A DNA stretch of 64,000 bases from Oribacterium parvum ACB1. Lineage in GTDB: Bacteria; Bacillota; Clostridia; Lachnospirales; Lachnospiraceae. Below, in pieces: positions 52,240 to 60,198 of the stretch; the first letter of the stretch is position 1, and each line of letters begins with the position of its first letter. The translations under genes were made by a program, and so were the position numbers. Below the pieces are notes generated by a model. It was not told the origin of the DNA, searched no databases, and saw only the letters and a list, made by a program, of their open reading frames with translations. The stretch covers positions 2,166,501 to 2,230,500 of the forward strand of contig NZ_KE148312.1 in the NCBI RefSeq assembly GCF_000238055.2. Reading direction: 5' to 3'.

Positions 52240-53097
52240 TTATTTTTGACTCTTTAAACAGATAAAGCTTCCCTGCACTCCTCTTTTCCCTTGACTAAAA
52301 CGATGAGAAAAGAATAAATCCGGATTTTCCATTGTACAGTAGCCGCTTATGGAGATATTTTCCGGCGGAATAAAGCATTCCAAGGCAATGATACGATTAA
52401 GCTCCCATAAATCAATGTGGAACTTTTCTTCGGAAACCCGTTCAATGGGACAAGCATTTTTTTTCACTTCCTTAAGTGCAGGAAAAGCGTCCAAAAATGC
52501 TTCTCCCACATCCTCTGACACCTCATAACAATTCTTACAGATACTCGGTCCAATAGCAATATAGATTTCTTCGGGCTTGGAGGAAAATTCTTCTTCCATC
52601 GCCTTAATCACTTGTGCAAGGATTCTTCCGTGTGTTCCTCTCCAGCCGCTATGGCAGGAAGCGATGGCTCTATGCCCCTTATCGTAAAAAAGAATCGGCA
52701 CACAGTCCGCAGAGAAAGCAGTGAGTATCACATCTTCTTCATTTGTTATAAGAGCATCCACATCCGTATACTCTCTTTCCCGGAAAATACCTCTTCCTCG
52801 GTCTTCTTTTCCCACGCGGCGGACATTTATACTGTGCGTTTGCTGCGTTAGCACAAAATCTCCTGCCTGTCCTCCGAGAGCTTGCCCTATAATACGGAAG
52901 TTTTCTATAACATTTTCTCTTTCGTCCCCTAAGGAAAAACCTAAATTAAGAGAGGAAAGATAATCCTTGGACACCCCACCCTTCCTCGTGGAAAAGCCGT
53001 GCCGAAGTCCCGAAAAACCTTCTAAAAGGGGAGATTCTATGAAGGGAAGACTATGCTCCCCAACTTTATAGTTCTTTATCGGAAAAACTGTCTTCAA
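52240..53097 (-). CDS. pgeF: Purine nucleoside phosphorylase / laccase-domain protein (YfiH, PgeF)
   Basis: Cytosolic multicopper-fold enzyme, 285 residues; the family corrects peptidoglycan precursor errors (removing UDP-MurNAc-L-Ser) and acts on purine nucleosides. Signatures: GFSTRKGGVSKDYLSSLNLGF (in part), VLTQQTHS, the Zn ligand motif SCHSGWRGTHGRI, and DCVPILFYD. Peptidoglycan editing would fit the neighbouring NlpC/P60 lipoprotein. One base separates it from the HAD gene. Confidence 0.92.
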   Translation of the reverse strand: MKTVFPIKNYKVGEHSLPFIESPLLEGFSGLRHGFSTRKGGVSKDYLSSLNLGFSLGDERENVIENFRIIGQALGGQAGDFVLTQQTHSINVRRVGKEDRGRGIFREREYTDVDALITNEEDVILTAFSADCVPILFYDKGHRAIASCHSGWRGTHGRILAQVIKAMEEEFSSKPEEIYIAIGPSICKNCYEVSEDVGEAFLDAFPALKEVKKNACPIERVSEEKFHIDLWELNRIIALECFIPPENISISGYCTMENPDLFFSHRFSQGKRGVQGSFICLKSQK

Positions 53098-53098
53098 T

Positions 53099-53722
53099 CT
53101 AAACTCCTGTATTCATTTCTAAAATTTCAGCCATTTCCTTCGCTGTTTTTGTGCTCATTACAGCTCCGTTTATACCGGCTTCTTTCGCCGCTTTGATATT
53201 GTCTTCCAAATCATCAATAAAAAAGCAATCTGCAGGATTTAATTGATATTCCTTTAAGAAACGCTCGTAAATAATATCTTGCGGCTTCACACACTTATAG
53301 GCTGCAGAATAAAAAATCCCGGAAAAGCACTCTACGGCAGGAATCACTTCTTTGTAGATGGAAAGCAGACGCATAGAGGCATTGGATAGGAGGTATATAT
53401 TCTTTCCCGCCTCCTTTAAAGCACGGATAATCTCCGCTGTGCCCGGAATCGTCTCCATATTATAAAGATGCCAGTTTTGAAAAGAAAGATGCGCGAGTTC
53501 TCTTGCCTTATCGGAACAAAGCCTCTCCATCCAGTTTCGCTCAGCCTTTTCTTCCTCTATGAGTCCTGCATCCAGTAAAAACCACTCCTGTGAGTTAAAG
53601 ACAATGTTCTTCACCTCTCGAATCAATTCCTCATCCTCCGTATACTGCCGGATAACCCACTCCGGGTTATAGCTTATCAGGACATTCCCCATATCAAAAA
53701 GAATATTCTTATAAGAAATCAT
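53099..53722 (-). CDS. HAD-superfamily hydrolase (YihX-like)
   Basis: Small-molecule phosphatase of the haloacid dehalogenase superfamily, 207 residues from ATG at 53722 (MISYKNILFDMGNVL) after CGGAGG. An apparent extension to 53839 runs through tRNA-Glu and its terminator and is rejected. Motif I is FDMGNVL (nucleophile Asp; the usual second Asp is Gly as in YihX), motif II YLLSNAS, Lys motif, motif IV FIDDLEDNIKAA. Substrate unknown. It is followed after one base by pgeF. Confidence 0.9.
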   Translation of the reverse strand: MISYKNILFDMGNVLISYNPEWVIRQYTEDEELIREVKNIVFNSQEWFLLDAGLIEEEKAERNWMERLCSDKARELAHLSFQNWHLYNMETIPGTAEIIRALKEAGKNIYLLSNASMRLLSIYKEVIPAVECFSGIFYSAAYKCVKPQDIIYERFLKEYQLNPADCFFIDDLEDNIKAAKEAGINGAVMSTKTAKEMAEILEMNTGV

Positions 53723-53743
53723 TACAATCCTCCGATTTTTATA

Positions 53744-53772
53744 TAAAAAAAATCCCGAGCACCGCTCGGGAT
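53744..53772 (-). terminator. Terminator after tRNA-Glu
   Basis: Nine-base perfect stem ATCCCGAGC / GCTCGGGAT (53752–53760, 53764–53772), loop ACC, then eight T leftward (complement of 53744–53751). Lies between tRNA-Glu and the HAD start. Confidence 0.92.
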
Positions 53773-53773
53773 A

Positions 53774-53845
53774 TGACGAATCCGGGAATCGAACCCGGGA
53801 TTCAGCCGTGAGAGGGCTGCGTCTTAACCTCTTGACCAATTCGCC
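53774..53845 (-). tRNA. tRNA-Glu (anticodon CTC)
   Basis: 72-base minus-strand cloverleaf: acceptor GGCGAAT/ATTCGTC (one G·U), D-arm GGTCAAGAGGTTAAGAC, anticodon stem CAGCC/GGCTG around CTCTCAC (anticodon CTC, reading GAG), T-arm CCGGGTTCGATTCCCGG, discriminator A. It starts 30 bases after the aroA stop. The gap contains a stem TAGTCG/CGACTA (53847–53867) but no promoter hexamers I can see, so the tRNA may be processed from the aroA transcript. Confidence 0.95.
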
Positions 53846-53874
53846 TTAGTCGATTTGAAACCGACTAGCGAATT

Positions 53875-55215
53875 CTAGCATACCTCAGGATTTCCGTCAA
53901 GCAATTTTTCTAAATCTTTGAAAAATCCGGGATAGGAAATAGAGATGCACTCCGCATCCTCAATCTCCATAGGACTTTCCTTCGAACAAAGAAGTCCGAG
54001 CACGGCAAAGCTCATGGCAATGCGATGGTCTTTAAAGCTTGGAATTCGCTTTCCCTTTAAAGGAAAAATACCGTCCTGTCCGGAAATCCGCATGCCGTCT
54101 TCCGTTTCCACGCAAGGGATGCCGAGACTTGTAAGATTCTCTACTACCGCCCTTATGCGGTTACTTTCCTTCACCTTAAGCTCCTCCGCATTCTTGATTA
54201 CGGTTTCTCCTTCGGCAATCGTAGCGAGTATGGCAAGAACCGGCAGCTCATCTATGAGTCTTGGGATAAGAGCACCTGCAATTTCCGTACCCCGAAGCTT
54301 TCCGTAAGTAAGGAGAACATCTCCTCTTTCTTCCCCTCCTATCGTCTTTTTATTTAGAATTTGAAACTTTGCCCCCATATTGGAAAGAACGTCCAAAATT
54401 CCGCTCCGGCTTTCATTTAGGCCGACACTTTCCAATAAAACTTCGGAGCCGGGAAGGAAGAAGCAGGCTGCCATAAAGTAGGCTGCGGAGGAAATATCTC
54501 CCGGAACGGAAAAAATCCCCGGAATGGGATGCAAGTCCTTTCCCGGTCTTAAGTGAATCTCGGCTTTTCCATCTTTCAGGATTCTTGTTTCAATATCCGC
54601 CCCCATTGCAGAAAGGAGCCTCTCCGTATGATCCCTTGAAAGAGAAGGCTCCGTATAGACTGTCTCCCCTTTTGCATAAAGAGACGCCAAAAGTACGGCA
54701 GACTTTACCTGTGCGGAAGAGATGGGACTTTCATAGCAAATTCCCTTAAGTGCACTGCCTTCTATCTTTAAGGGCGCGGTGCATTTTTCTCCTTCCGCGG
54801 AAATCTTGGCTCCCATCTTCGATAAAGGACTTAGCACTCTCCCCATGGGACGCTTTTCCAGACTCTCATCTCCGAAAAGTACGGAAGAAAAGGTCTGTCC
54901 GGAAAGGATTCCTGCCATAAGGCGCATGGTTGTTCCGGAATTCCCGCAATAAAGAGAGCCGGCAGGCGCCTCTAAAGCCTCCATACCCTTCCCCTCTATG
55001 GTGAGTTTTGTACCTTCTCTTTCTATGGAAACACCGAGTTTCTGAAAGATATCCATAGTAGAGAGACAGTCTTCAGAAGGAAGAAAGCCCTCTACCACCG
55101 TTTTTCCCTTCACAAGAGACGAAAACATAATCGCTCTATGAGAAATACTCTTATCCCCCGGAACACAAAGTTTCCCCTTTAATACTCTTCCTACTCCATA
55201 GAGCTTCGCAATCAC
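53875..55215 (-). CDS. aroA: 3-phosphoshikimate 1-carboxyvinyltransferase (EPSP synthase)
   Basis: Shikimate pathway enzyme joining phosphoenolpyruvate to shikimate-3-phosphate. 446 residues: PGDKSISHRAIM (about 19–30) is the PEP/S3P lysine motif, YCGNSGTTMRLMAG the second signature, RDHTERLLSAMG, and the C-terminal KESNRIRAVVENL plus DHRIAMSFAVLGLL. Complete. It overlaps the cytidylate-kinase-like gene by 4 bases; aroA next to cmk is a familiar arrangement. Confidence 0.97.
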   Translation of the reverse strand: MIAKLYGVGRVLKGKLCVPGDKSISHRAIMFSSLVKGKTVVEGFLPSEDCLSTMDIFQKLGVSIEREGTKLTIEGKGMEALEAPAGSLYCGNSGTTMRLMAGILSGQTFSSVLFGDESLEKRPMGRVLSPLSKMGAKISAEGEKCTAPLKIEGSALKGICYESPISSAQVKSAVLLASLYAKGETVYTEPSLSRDHTERLLSAMGADIETRILKDGKAEIHLRPGKDLHPIPGIFSVPGDISSAAYFMAACFFLPGSEVLLESVGLNESRSGILDVLSNMGAKFQILNKKTIGGEERGDVLLTYGKLRGTEIAGALIPRLIDELPVLAILATIAEGETVIKNAEELKVKESNRIRAVVENLTSLGIPCVETEDGMRISGQDGIFPLKGKRIPSFKDHRIAMSFAVLGLLCSKESPMEIEDAECISISYPGFFKDLEKLLDGNPEVC

Positions 55216-55847
55216 TTAAGATACCCCTTCATTTCCAAATAATTCCGCATGAGTACTTCCATTTCCCGGTAATCAATACGGGAAGCGTTAATCATCAAGT
55301 CATAATTATCCACCTTCATCCAGTCCTCTCCGGTGTAATACTTATGATACTCTCTTCTTTCCCGGTCAATCTTCTTGATACGCTTCTTTGCCTCTTCTTC
55401 ATCCACCTTACAGTAATCCATGGTTCTTTCGATACGCTTCTCCATGTCTGCATAAACAAAGAAATCCACATGTTCTTTCTTTGCTTCCCGTAAGATTACG
55501 TTGGCACAGCGTCCTGCAATAATACAGCTCTCCTGCTCCGCAAGTTCTACCACAACCTGACTTTGGAAACGAAAGAGGTTCTCGGGACTCACGATGTCCT
55601 CTTCAAGACTCGGCTTTCCAAGTCTCGGTTTTAAAGAATCCACAATCTTGTATAAGAGATTACTTCCCGCCTTCTCGTCCGCCAAACGGAAGTACTGCTC
55701 TCCGATTGCCGTCTTTTCGGAAGTAATGCGCAAAATTTCCTCATCATAAAAGGGAATCCCCAAAGATTCTGCCAAGTTTTTTCCTACAGTGCGTCCTCCG
55801 GATCCATACTGTCTTCCAATGGTAATGACCAGTTTTTTTGTAAGCAT
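55212..55847 (-). CDS. Cytidylate kinase-like family protein
   Basis: P-loop nucleotide kinase-like protein of 211 residues, of the cytidylate-kinase-like family common in Clostridia, not a standard Cmk (about 225 residues with a different core). Walker A-like ITIGRQYGSGGRTVG (the GRQYGSGGRT form), IIAGRCANVIL, FFVYADMEKRI and DRERREYHKYYTGEDWM are the recognisable blocks. Nucleotide specificity is unproven. GGAGGCG precedes the ATG; a TATAAT box lies at 55885–55890. Confidence 0.88.
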   Translation of the reverse strand: MLTKKLVITIGRQYGSGGRTVGKNLAESLGIPFYDEEILRITSEKTAIGEQYFRLADEKAGSNLLYKIVDSLKPRLGKPSLEEDIVSPENLFRFQSQVVVELAEQESCIIAGRCANVILREAKKEHVDFFVYADMEKRIERTMDYCKVDEEEAKKRIKKIDRERREYHKYYTGEDWMKVDNYDLMINASRIDYREMEVLMRNYLEMKGYLK

Positions 55848-55884
55848 ATTCGCCTCCTACATCGCTAGCGGTATTGTTTTTCTT

Positions 55885-55890
55885 ATTATA
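55885..55890 (-). promoter_or_regulatory. −10 box for the cmk-like–aroA–tRNA-Glu unit
   Basis: Perfect TATAAT on the minus strand (55890→55885), about 38 bases before the start. The −35 position falls in the preceding terminator arm and is a poor match, so strength is uncertain. Confidence 0.5.
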
Positions 55891-55895
55891 ATACA

Positions 55896-55944
55896 GAAAA
55901 GGCAGTAGCACAGCTAAAAAATTGTCTCTACGTGCTGAACTGCC
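55896..55944 (-). terminator. Terminator of the ABC importer operon
   Basis: GGCAGT-AGCAC (55901–55911) pairs with GTGCT-ga-ACTGCC (55932–55944); leftward the stem is followed by TTTTC. It lies 150 bases beyond the ATPase gene. Confidence 0.7.
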
Positions 55945-56100
55945 TCTTTAACTTTTAAACCTGATATTTCCGTCTTTGCTTTTGTCGGATTTTCTCCAAC
56001 CCGCTTCTTTTCTCTTAGATTCTGAAGAATTTTTTTCACTATCTCAAATCAAGTTTCTATTTCCAATAAATATATTAATGTTTTTTCTCCATTATCTCCT

Positions 56101-56895
56101 TTAGGACAGTAAAATGCGGTCGTTATCCAAAGCCTTCCCCGCCTTCTCGGAAAACTTCTTTAGAAGCATATCCACAGTAAGATGCTCCCTTTCTTCTCCG
56201 GAAAGGTCCAGAACGATTTTTCCGCTGTCCATCATTAAGGTTCTGTTTCCAAGCTCCAGAGCCTGATGCATATTGTGAGTAATCATAAGGCATGTAATCT
56301 CCCGCTCCGCCACAATACTCTTTGTGAGGTTCAGCACCTTTTCCGCGGTTCCCGGGTCGAGTGCCGCCGTATGCTCATCAAGCAGCAGAATTTTCGGCGT
56401 AACCATGGTCGCCATTAAAAGCGTGAGTGCCTGTCTCTGTCCTCCGGAAAGAAGTCCCACAGGGTGATTCATTCGATTCTCCAAGCCCATATCAAGAAGA
56501 CTTAGTTGCTCTCTAAAGTAGGCCTTCTCCTTCTTTCCCGCACGGGAAAATAAGGACAGACCGCTCGCCCGAATGTAAGAGACTGAAAGATTTTCCTCAA
56601 TGCTCATGTGAGGAGCCGTACCCATCAAGGGATCCTGAAAGAGTCTTCCGATAAAGGCACTTCTCTTATGCTCCTGTAAGAAAGTGATATCCCTTCCTTC
56701 CAAGATAACACTGCCCTTGTCTAAAAGGAAAGATCCCGAAATGGCATTAAAAAGGGTGGACTTTCCCGCCCCGTTACTGCCGACAATGGTCGCAAAATCT
56801 CCCTTATCAAGGTGCAGGGAAAGGTTTTCCAGCGCCCTTTTCTCATGAATGGTATTCGGGTTGAAGGTTTTGGAAATATTCTTTAAATCAAGCAT
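56101..56895 (-). CDS. ABC transporter ATP-binding protein (pfam04392-type importer)
   Basis: ATPase of the importer encoded by the next two genes, 264 residues from ATG at 56895 (MLDLKNISKTF) with AAGGGGAG ahead; the open extension to 56985 overlaps the permease gene too far. Walker A GSNGAGKST, signature LLSGGQRQ, Walker B LLLDEHTAALDP (His in place of Pro after Glu) and H-loop ITHNMH. It overlaps the permease by 8 bases. Confidence 0.94.
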   Translation of the reverse strand: MLDLKNISKTFNPNTIHEKRALENLSLHLDKGDFATIVGSNGAGKSTLFNAISGSFLLDKGSVILEGRDITFLQEHKRSAFIGRLFQDPLMGTAPHMSIEENLSVSYIRASGLSLFSRAGKKEKAYFREQLSLLDMGLENRMNHPVGLLSGGQRQALTLLMATMVTPKILLLDEHTAALDPGTAEKVLNLTKSIVAEREITCLMITHNMHQALELGNRTLMMDSGKIVLDLSGEEREHLTVDMLLKKFSEKAGKALDNDRILLS

Positions 56896-57823
56896 TTTCT
56901 CCCCTTTCCCGCATCGCGTTTCTTCTGAGCTTTGCGTAATGGAAAAGCTCTTTAATTCTTGTGGAAGAAATCGCAAGAGCAACAATCAAAGCACTGACGA
57001 GCTTAAAAGCTTCTGTCGGCACACGCAGGCGAAGCGCAAGGGCAATCACCAAGCGATAAAGAATCGCTCCGCCGACTACCCCAAGTATTCTTCCGAGAAG
57101 CTTTCTCTTCCCGAAAAGCGTCTCTCCGATCACAAGGGAGGCAAGTGCTACCGTAACCATTCCATTCCCCAAGTTGATATCCGAGGCTTTATTGTACTGG
57201 GCAATCAGAGCACCGGAAAGGCCGGTTAAGGCATTGGAAAGGCAGAGCCCGACAGTGATGGTAAAGGCAGGATTAATGGAAGATGCCCGTACCATGGCCG
57301 GACTGTCTCCGGTTGCACGAATGGAAAGCCCGAGCCCTGTTCCGAAGAACCAGCGTAAAATAAAAGCCACAAGCAGTAAAATAAGAAGAAGGAGAATCAG
57401 CGTTCCCCACTCGGAAAGGAAGGGATTTTCTCCTGCAAACAGGGTAAATACTGTATTCGTCCCAAATATGGAAAGATTCGAAGAAAATCCCATTACCGCA
57501 AGGTTTATAGTGTAAAGCCCTGTATTCACAATGATTCCGGCAAGGATGCTCTCAATTCCCAGCGTCGTTTGCAAAAAAGCGGTACAAAAACCCGAAAGGG
57601 AGCCGGAAAGCATTGCCATAAAAATCCCCAGTATGGGATGCCCGGAAATCGTAAACACTGCCGATACCGCAGTCCCGAGCGTAAAGGATCCGTCTGTGGA
57701 AAGATCCGCAATATTTAAGATGCTATAGGAAATAAAAAGGGCCATAGCAACCAGCGCATAAATAAGCCCGATTTCCAAAGCAGTCTTAATGATTCCTATC
57801 GTAAAAAATTCAGCCATACTCAT
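56888..57823 (-). CDS. ABC transporter permease (branched-chain/LivH-like fold)
   Basis: Membrane subunit, 311 residues and eight to nine helices, of the BPD_transp_2 type: ALVAMALFISYSILNIADLSTDGSF (in part: SILNIADLSTDGSF) near the N-terminus, GIESILAGIIVNTGLYTINL, and the EAA-like VIGETLFGKRKLLGRILGVVGGA. Found with pfam04392 binding proteins (TrpXYZ-like systems). Preceded by a 174-base gap holding a hairpin. Confidence 0.92.
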   Translation of the reverse strand: MSMAEFFTIGIIKTALEIGLIYALVAMALFISYSILNIADLSTDGSFTLGTAVSAVFTISGHPILGIFMAMLSGSLSGFCTAFLQTTLGIESILAGIIVNTGLYTINLAVMGFSSNLSIFGTNTVFTLFAGENPFLSEWGTLILLLLILLLVAFILRWFFGTGLGLSIRATGDSPAMVRASSINPAFTITVGLCLSNALTGLSGALIAQYNKASDINLGNGMVTVALASLVIGETLFGKRKLLGRILGVVGGAILYRLVIALALRLRVPTEAFKLVSALIVALAISSTRIKELFHYAKLRRNAMRERGENA

Positions 57824-57845
57824 CCTACTTATTCTACTTAAATTT

Positions 57846-57885
57846 ACTTGATGTTACTCGAATTTATTTAATGTTACTCGAATGC
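57846..57885. repeat. Twenty-base tandem duplication (ATGTTACTCGAAT)
   Basis: 57846–57865 and 57866–57885 share ATGTTACTCGAAT at the same offset (TTACTCGAAT at 57854 and 57874). Lies between the hairpin at 57882 and the permease start. Confidence 0.65.
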
Positions 57886-57916
57886 CGAAGCCTCGTTATC
57901 CACTCCGCTTCGGCAT
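57882..57916 (-). other. Stable hairpin between binding-protein and permease genes
   Basis: Ten-base perfect stem ATGCCGAAGC / GCTTCGGCAT (57882–57891, 57907–57916), no T-run after it. Such stems after a binding-protein gene commonly protect the upstream mRNA end and give more binding protein than permease; here that is inference. Confidence 0.7.
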
Positions 57917-57997
57917 AAAAATTGTTCTCAGATTCATCCTGTACTACTTATCAATATAGCAGTGCTATCTTCTCAGCACAGAATTTCGTGTAAAAAT

Positions 57998-59119
57998 TTA
58001 TTTTGCAAATTCCTGATTGGTCTTGATTTCTTCTACCTTTGTGCAGTAGGGCTTAAAGACTTCCTTTAACTCATCCATGGAAAATCCGAGCTTTTCCGCT
58101 GTATCGGTATTGACTGTCGCGATACCGTTGTCAAAGGTCTGTACAGGAAGCGTTGCTGTTTCTTTTCCGCCGTGTAAAACCTCATCCACCATATCCGCTG
58201 TTGCCTTTCCAAGCTGTACATAATCTACTCCGTAGCCGGCAAAAGCACCGTTTAAAGCAAAGGAATCGGCTCCACCGTAGTGGGGAATCTTCGCCTTCTG
58301 CAGTTTCTCATAGAAACTGAGCTCAGCCTTCTGGATAGTATTATCCGTCGGCGTGAAAATCGCGTCCACCTTCTCTGCAATGAGAGCATCCACTGCCTGA
58401 TTTACTTCATCGGTAGTCGTTCCGGTCTTCTCAACCACTTCCACGCCCTTATTCGCTAAGAATTTCTTTGCGTCTTCAATAGGAGCCTTGGAAGAGTCCT
58501 CACTCTTAGAATAGAGCAGTCCGATTTTCTTTGCGTCCTTATTTGCCGCAAAAATAAGATTCATAATGGCATCCGTATTCAAATAGTCGGAAGTTCCGGT
58601 AATCATACCGCCCGGCTCTTCCATGGACTTTACAAGCTTTGCGGAAACCGGATCCGATACTGCGGAGAAAACGATGGGGACGTTCTTTCCTTCTGTACCG
58701 GACTGCACTACCTGTACTGCAGGTGTGGCAATCGGAACAATAACATCCACCTTATCCGAAAGAAGCTGTGCAGTCATCTGGTTTAATACGGAGGCATCAC
58801 CCTGCCCGTTTAATTTGTACTCCTTATACTCGTACTTTACGCCGTCCTTGGAAAGACTGTCCAGCTCTGTGCAGAGGCTGTCTTCAATCTGATTGAGTGA
58901 CGGGTGATCCATAAACTTTAAAATACCTACCTTATAGGTCTTTTCTTCTCCTGCATCTCCCTTTTCCTCTGTCTTTTCTTCTTTCTTTGCTTCCGTCCCC
59001 TTTTCTTCTGCGGAAACACTTTCTTCTCCCTTACTTTCCGCCTTCTCCGCAGGCTTGGAACAAGCCGCTAAAGAAAGCACGGATGCTAAACAAAGAGTTG
59101 CCAATAGTCTTTTCTTCAT
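57998..59119 (-). CDS. ABC transporter substrate-binding lipoprotein (pfam04392 type)
   Basis: Extracellular ligand receptor, 373 residues from ATG at 59119 (MKKRLLATLC), with AAAGGAGG upstream. Lipobox LAAC at 17–20; then an acidic/Lys-rich linker (about 21–50). Two periplasmic-binding lobes: VGILKFMDHPSLNQIEDSL, ATPAVQVVQSGTEGKNVPIVFSAVSDPVSAKLV (in part: PIVFSAVSDPVSAKLV), GLLYSKSEDSS, AIFTPTDNTIQ, YGVDYVQLGKATADMV. Relatives include tryptophan-binding TrpX, but no T-box or other tryptophan marker is seen here, so substrate is left open. Confidence 0.92.
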   Translation of the reverse strand: MKKRLLATLCLASVLSLAACSKPAEKAESKGEESVSAEEKGTEAKKEEKTEEKGDAGEEKTYKVGILKFMDHPSLNQIEDSLCTELDSLSKDGVKYEYKEYKLNGQGDASVLNQMTAQLLSDKVDVIVPIATPAVQVVQSGTEGKNVPIVFSAVSDPVSAKLVKSMEEPGGMITGTSDYLNTDAIMNLIFAANKDAKKIGLLYSKSEDSSKAPIEDAKKFLANKGVEVVEKTGTTTDEVNQAVDALIAEKVDAIFTPTDNTIQKAELSFYEKLQKAKIPHYGGADSFALNGAFAGYGVDYVQLGKATADMVDEVLHGGKETATLPVQTFDNGIATVNTDTAEKLGFSMDELKEVFKPYCTKVEEIKTNQEFAK

Positions 59120-59149
59120 AATAACCTCCTTTTTATATTGCAAGGCTAT

Positions 59150-59178
59150 ACTCTAACACAGATGAGGAAATGTGTAAA
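59150..59178 (-). promoter_or_regulatory. Promoter of the ABC importer operon
   Basis: Minus strand TTTACA (59178→59173), 17 bases, TAGAGT (59155→59150), 31 bases before the ATG at 59119. Confidence 0.6.
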
Positions 59179-59184
59179 CGAAGA

Positions 59185-59207
59185 CAGAGGGAGTTTCCCT
59201 CCCTCTG
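59185..59207 (-). terminator. Hairpin/terminator between toxin gene and importer promoter
   Basis: Nine-base perfect stem CAGAGGGAG / CTCCCTCTG (59185–59193, 59199–59207). The tail after it is only TCTTCGTTT, so termination would be weak; it overlaps the region just ahead of the importer −35. Confidence 0.55.
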
Positions 59208-59289
59208 CCATAGATTGTCGGTATAGCTTGTATAACTGTATTTTAAAAAATAAGCATACTTAGAAAATATAGAGAAATAAAATGAATAA

Positions 59290-59580
59290 TTATTTCCTAT
59301 ATCTCTTTAAGTTTTCATAAAAATTCTCTCGTGTCCCGGCCATGATGACGACAATAACTTGATTTTCCTCTTGATAAACCACATAGGCCAATTCATAATT
59401 TGTCTTATTATAGAATACATCCAAACAATATATGCTCTCTAAGTCACCATGTTTTGCTTCTCCAATAAAAGGGTTTTCTAAAATGCTTTGTATCGCCTGA
59501 TTAAACTTTTCTTTTAGTCCTTTTTCTTTCAGCTTTTTAAAATATTTACCCGCTGCGGGAAGAAATCGAAGTTCCGGCAT
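59290..59580 (-). CDS. RelE/ParE-family type II toxin
   Basis: Probable ribosome-dependent mRNA interferase of 96 residues. MPELRFLPAAGKYFKKLKEKGLKEKF is the basic N-terminal helix pair (in part: AAGKYFKKLKEKGLK), then LESIYCLDVFYNKTNYELAYVVYQEENQVIVVI and the C-terminal AGTRENFYENLKRY, a RelE-type ending. Two bases separate it from the antitoxin upstream. Catalytic residues were not assigned. Type assignment (RelE, HigB or ParE) is open. Confidence 0.85.
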   Translation of the reverse strand: MPELRFLPAAGKYFKKLKEKGLKEKFNQAIQSILENPFIGEAKHGDLESIYCLDVFYNKTNYELAYVVYQEENQVIVVIMAGTRENFYENLKRYRK

Positions 59581-59582
59581 TC

Positions 59583-59957
59583 CTATTTTTCTCCTTTCTC
59601 ACCAAAAACTTCTTGCAAAGTATAGTATGAAGCTTTCCCTTCGGCAACTTTCTTCGCATCCTTCAGCATAGCTTCAACTGAATGGCGAATTTCCTTCTGT
59701 CTATTACGAAAAGCCTGTAAGAGTGATTCTCCCGAAAGCCCTTCTTTAATCAAATCCGAAAGGATTTCCTCAGCAAATTCCTCTCCCCCTTCTCGAATCG
59801 GACGAATAATCAGCTCTTCCCCTCGTATCTCACACTCTGCACCATGAGAAAACCCCAATTGTGAATAAAATTTCTGCGGAATAGTAATCTGCCTTTTCGC
59901 AGAAATCCGTAATTTTTTAACTTCAACTCCTTTTTCCCTTTCTAACACTTTTCCCAT
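59583..59957 (-). CDS. AbrB/MazE-fold antitoxin
   Basis: 124 residues with a SpoVT/AbrB DNA-binding swapped-hairpin at about 14–60: KKLRISAKRQITIPQKFYSQLGF and GAECEIRGEELIIRPI (partly quoted). The C-terminal half (about 62–124) is helical and acidic, suited to wrapping the toxin. AGAGGTT precedes the ATG. As usual the antitoxin comes first and would repress the pair. An AbrB-type antitoxin with a RelE-type toxin is a less common but known mix. Confidence 0.85.
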   Translation of the reverse strand: MGKVLEREKGVEVKKLRISAKRQITIPQKFYSQLGFSHGAECEIRGEELIIRPIREGGEEFAEEILSDLIKEGLSGESLLQAFRNRQKEIRHSVEAMLKDAKKVAEGKASYYTLQEVFGEKGEK

Positions 59958-59991
59958 CTTATAACCTCTTTTCCTATCTTATTTGCTTTTT

Positions 59992-59997
59992 ATTATA
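59992..59997 (-). promoter_or_regulatory. −10 box of the toxin–antitoxin operon
   Basis: Perfect TATAAT on the minus strand (59997→59992), 34 bases before the antitoxin ATG. The −35 position (60015–60020) falls inside the 8-base repeat and reads AAACAA. Confidence 0.6.
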
Positions 59998-60002
59998 TTT
60001 GC

Positions 60003-60061
60003 TTCTTTGTTTCTTTGTTTCTTTGTTTCTTTATTTCTTTGTTTCTTTGTTTCTTTGTTTC
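60003..60061. repeat. Eight-base simple sequence repeat, about 7.4 copies of TTTCTTTG
   Basis: TTTC occurs at 60010, 60018, 60026, 60034, 60042, 60050 and 60058 at strict 8-base spacing; one unit has A for G at 60033. On the minus strand it reads CAAAGAAA. It lies directly upstream of the TATAAT at 59992–59997 and in the divergent gap to the pyridoxal kinase. Copy-number change by slippage would shift what occupies the −35 position. Confidence 0.9.
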
Positions 60062-60198
60062 AACTTTAATTTGCATTCAATAAAATGTCAAGCTGACGAA
60101 ATGATACTCTGATGATTGGAAATGCTTTATTTTTATGAAAATGCGTTATACTCTATCTTGTATTAGTTCAACCCTTCCATAGAAAAACGGAGACAATC

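Noticed and set aside
53723-53839. N-terminal extension of the HAD protein
   Set aside because: It would translate through tRNA-Glu and its terminator; ATG 53722 has a good ribosome binding site.
57998-59178. Firm assignment of the importer as TrpXYZ (tryptophan)
   Set aside because: The family fits, but no T-box or tryptophan-linked neighbour supports the substrate.
60003-60061. CRISPR array
   Set aside because: Units are 8 bases with no spacers; it is a simple sequence repeat.
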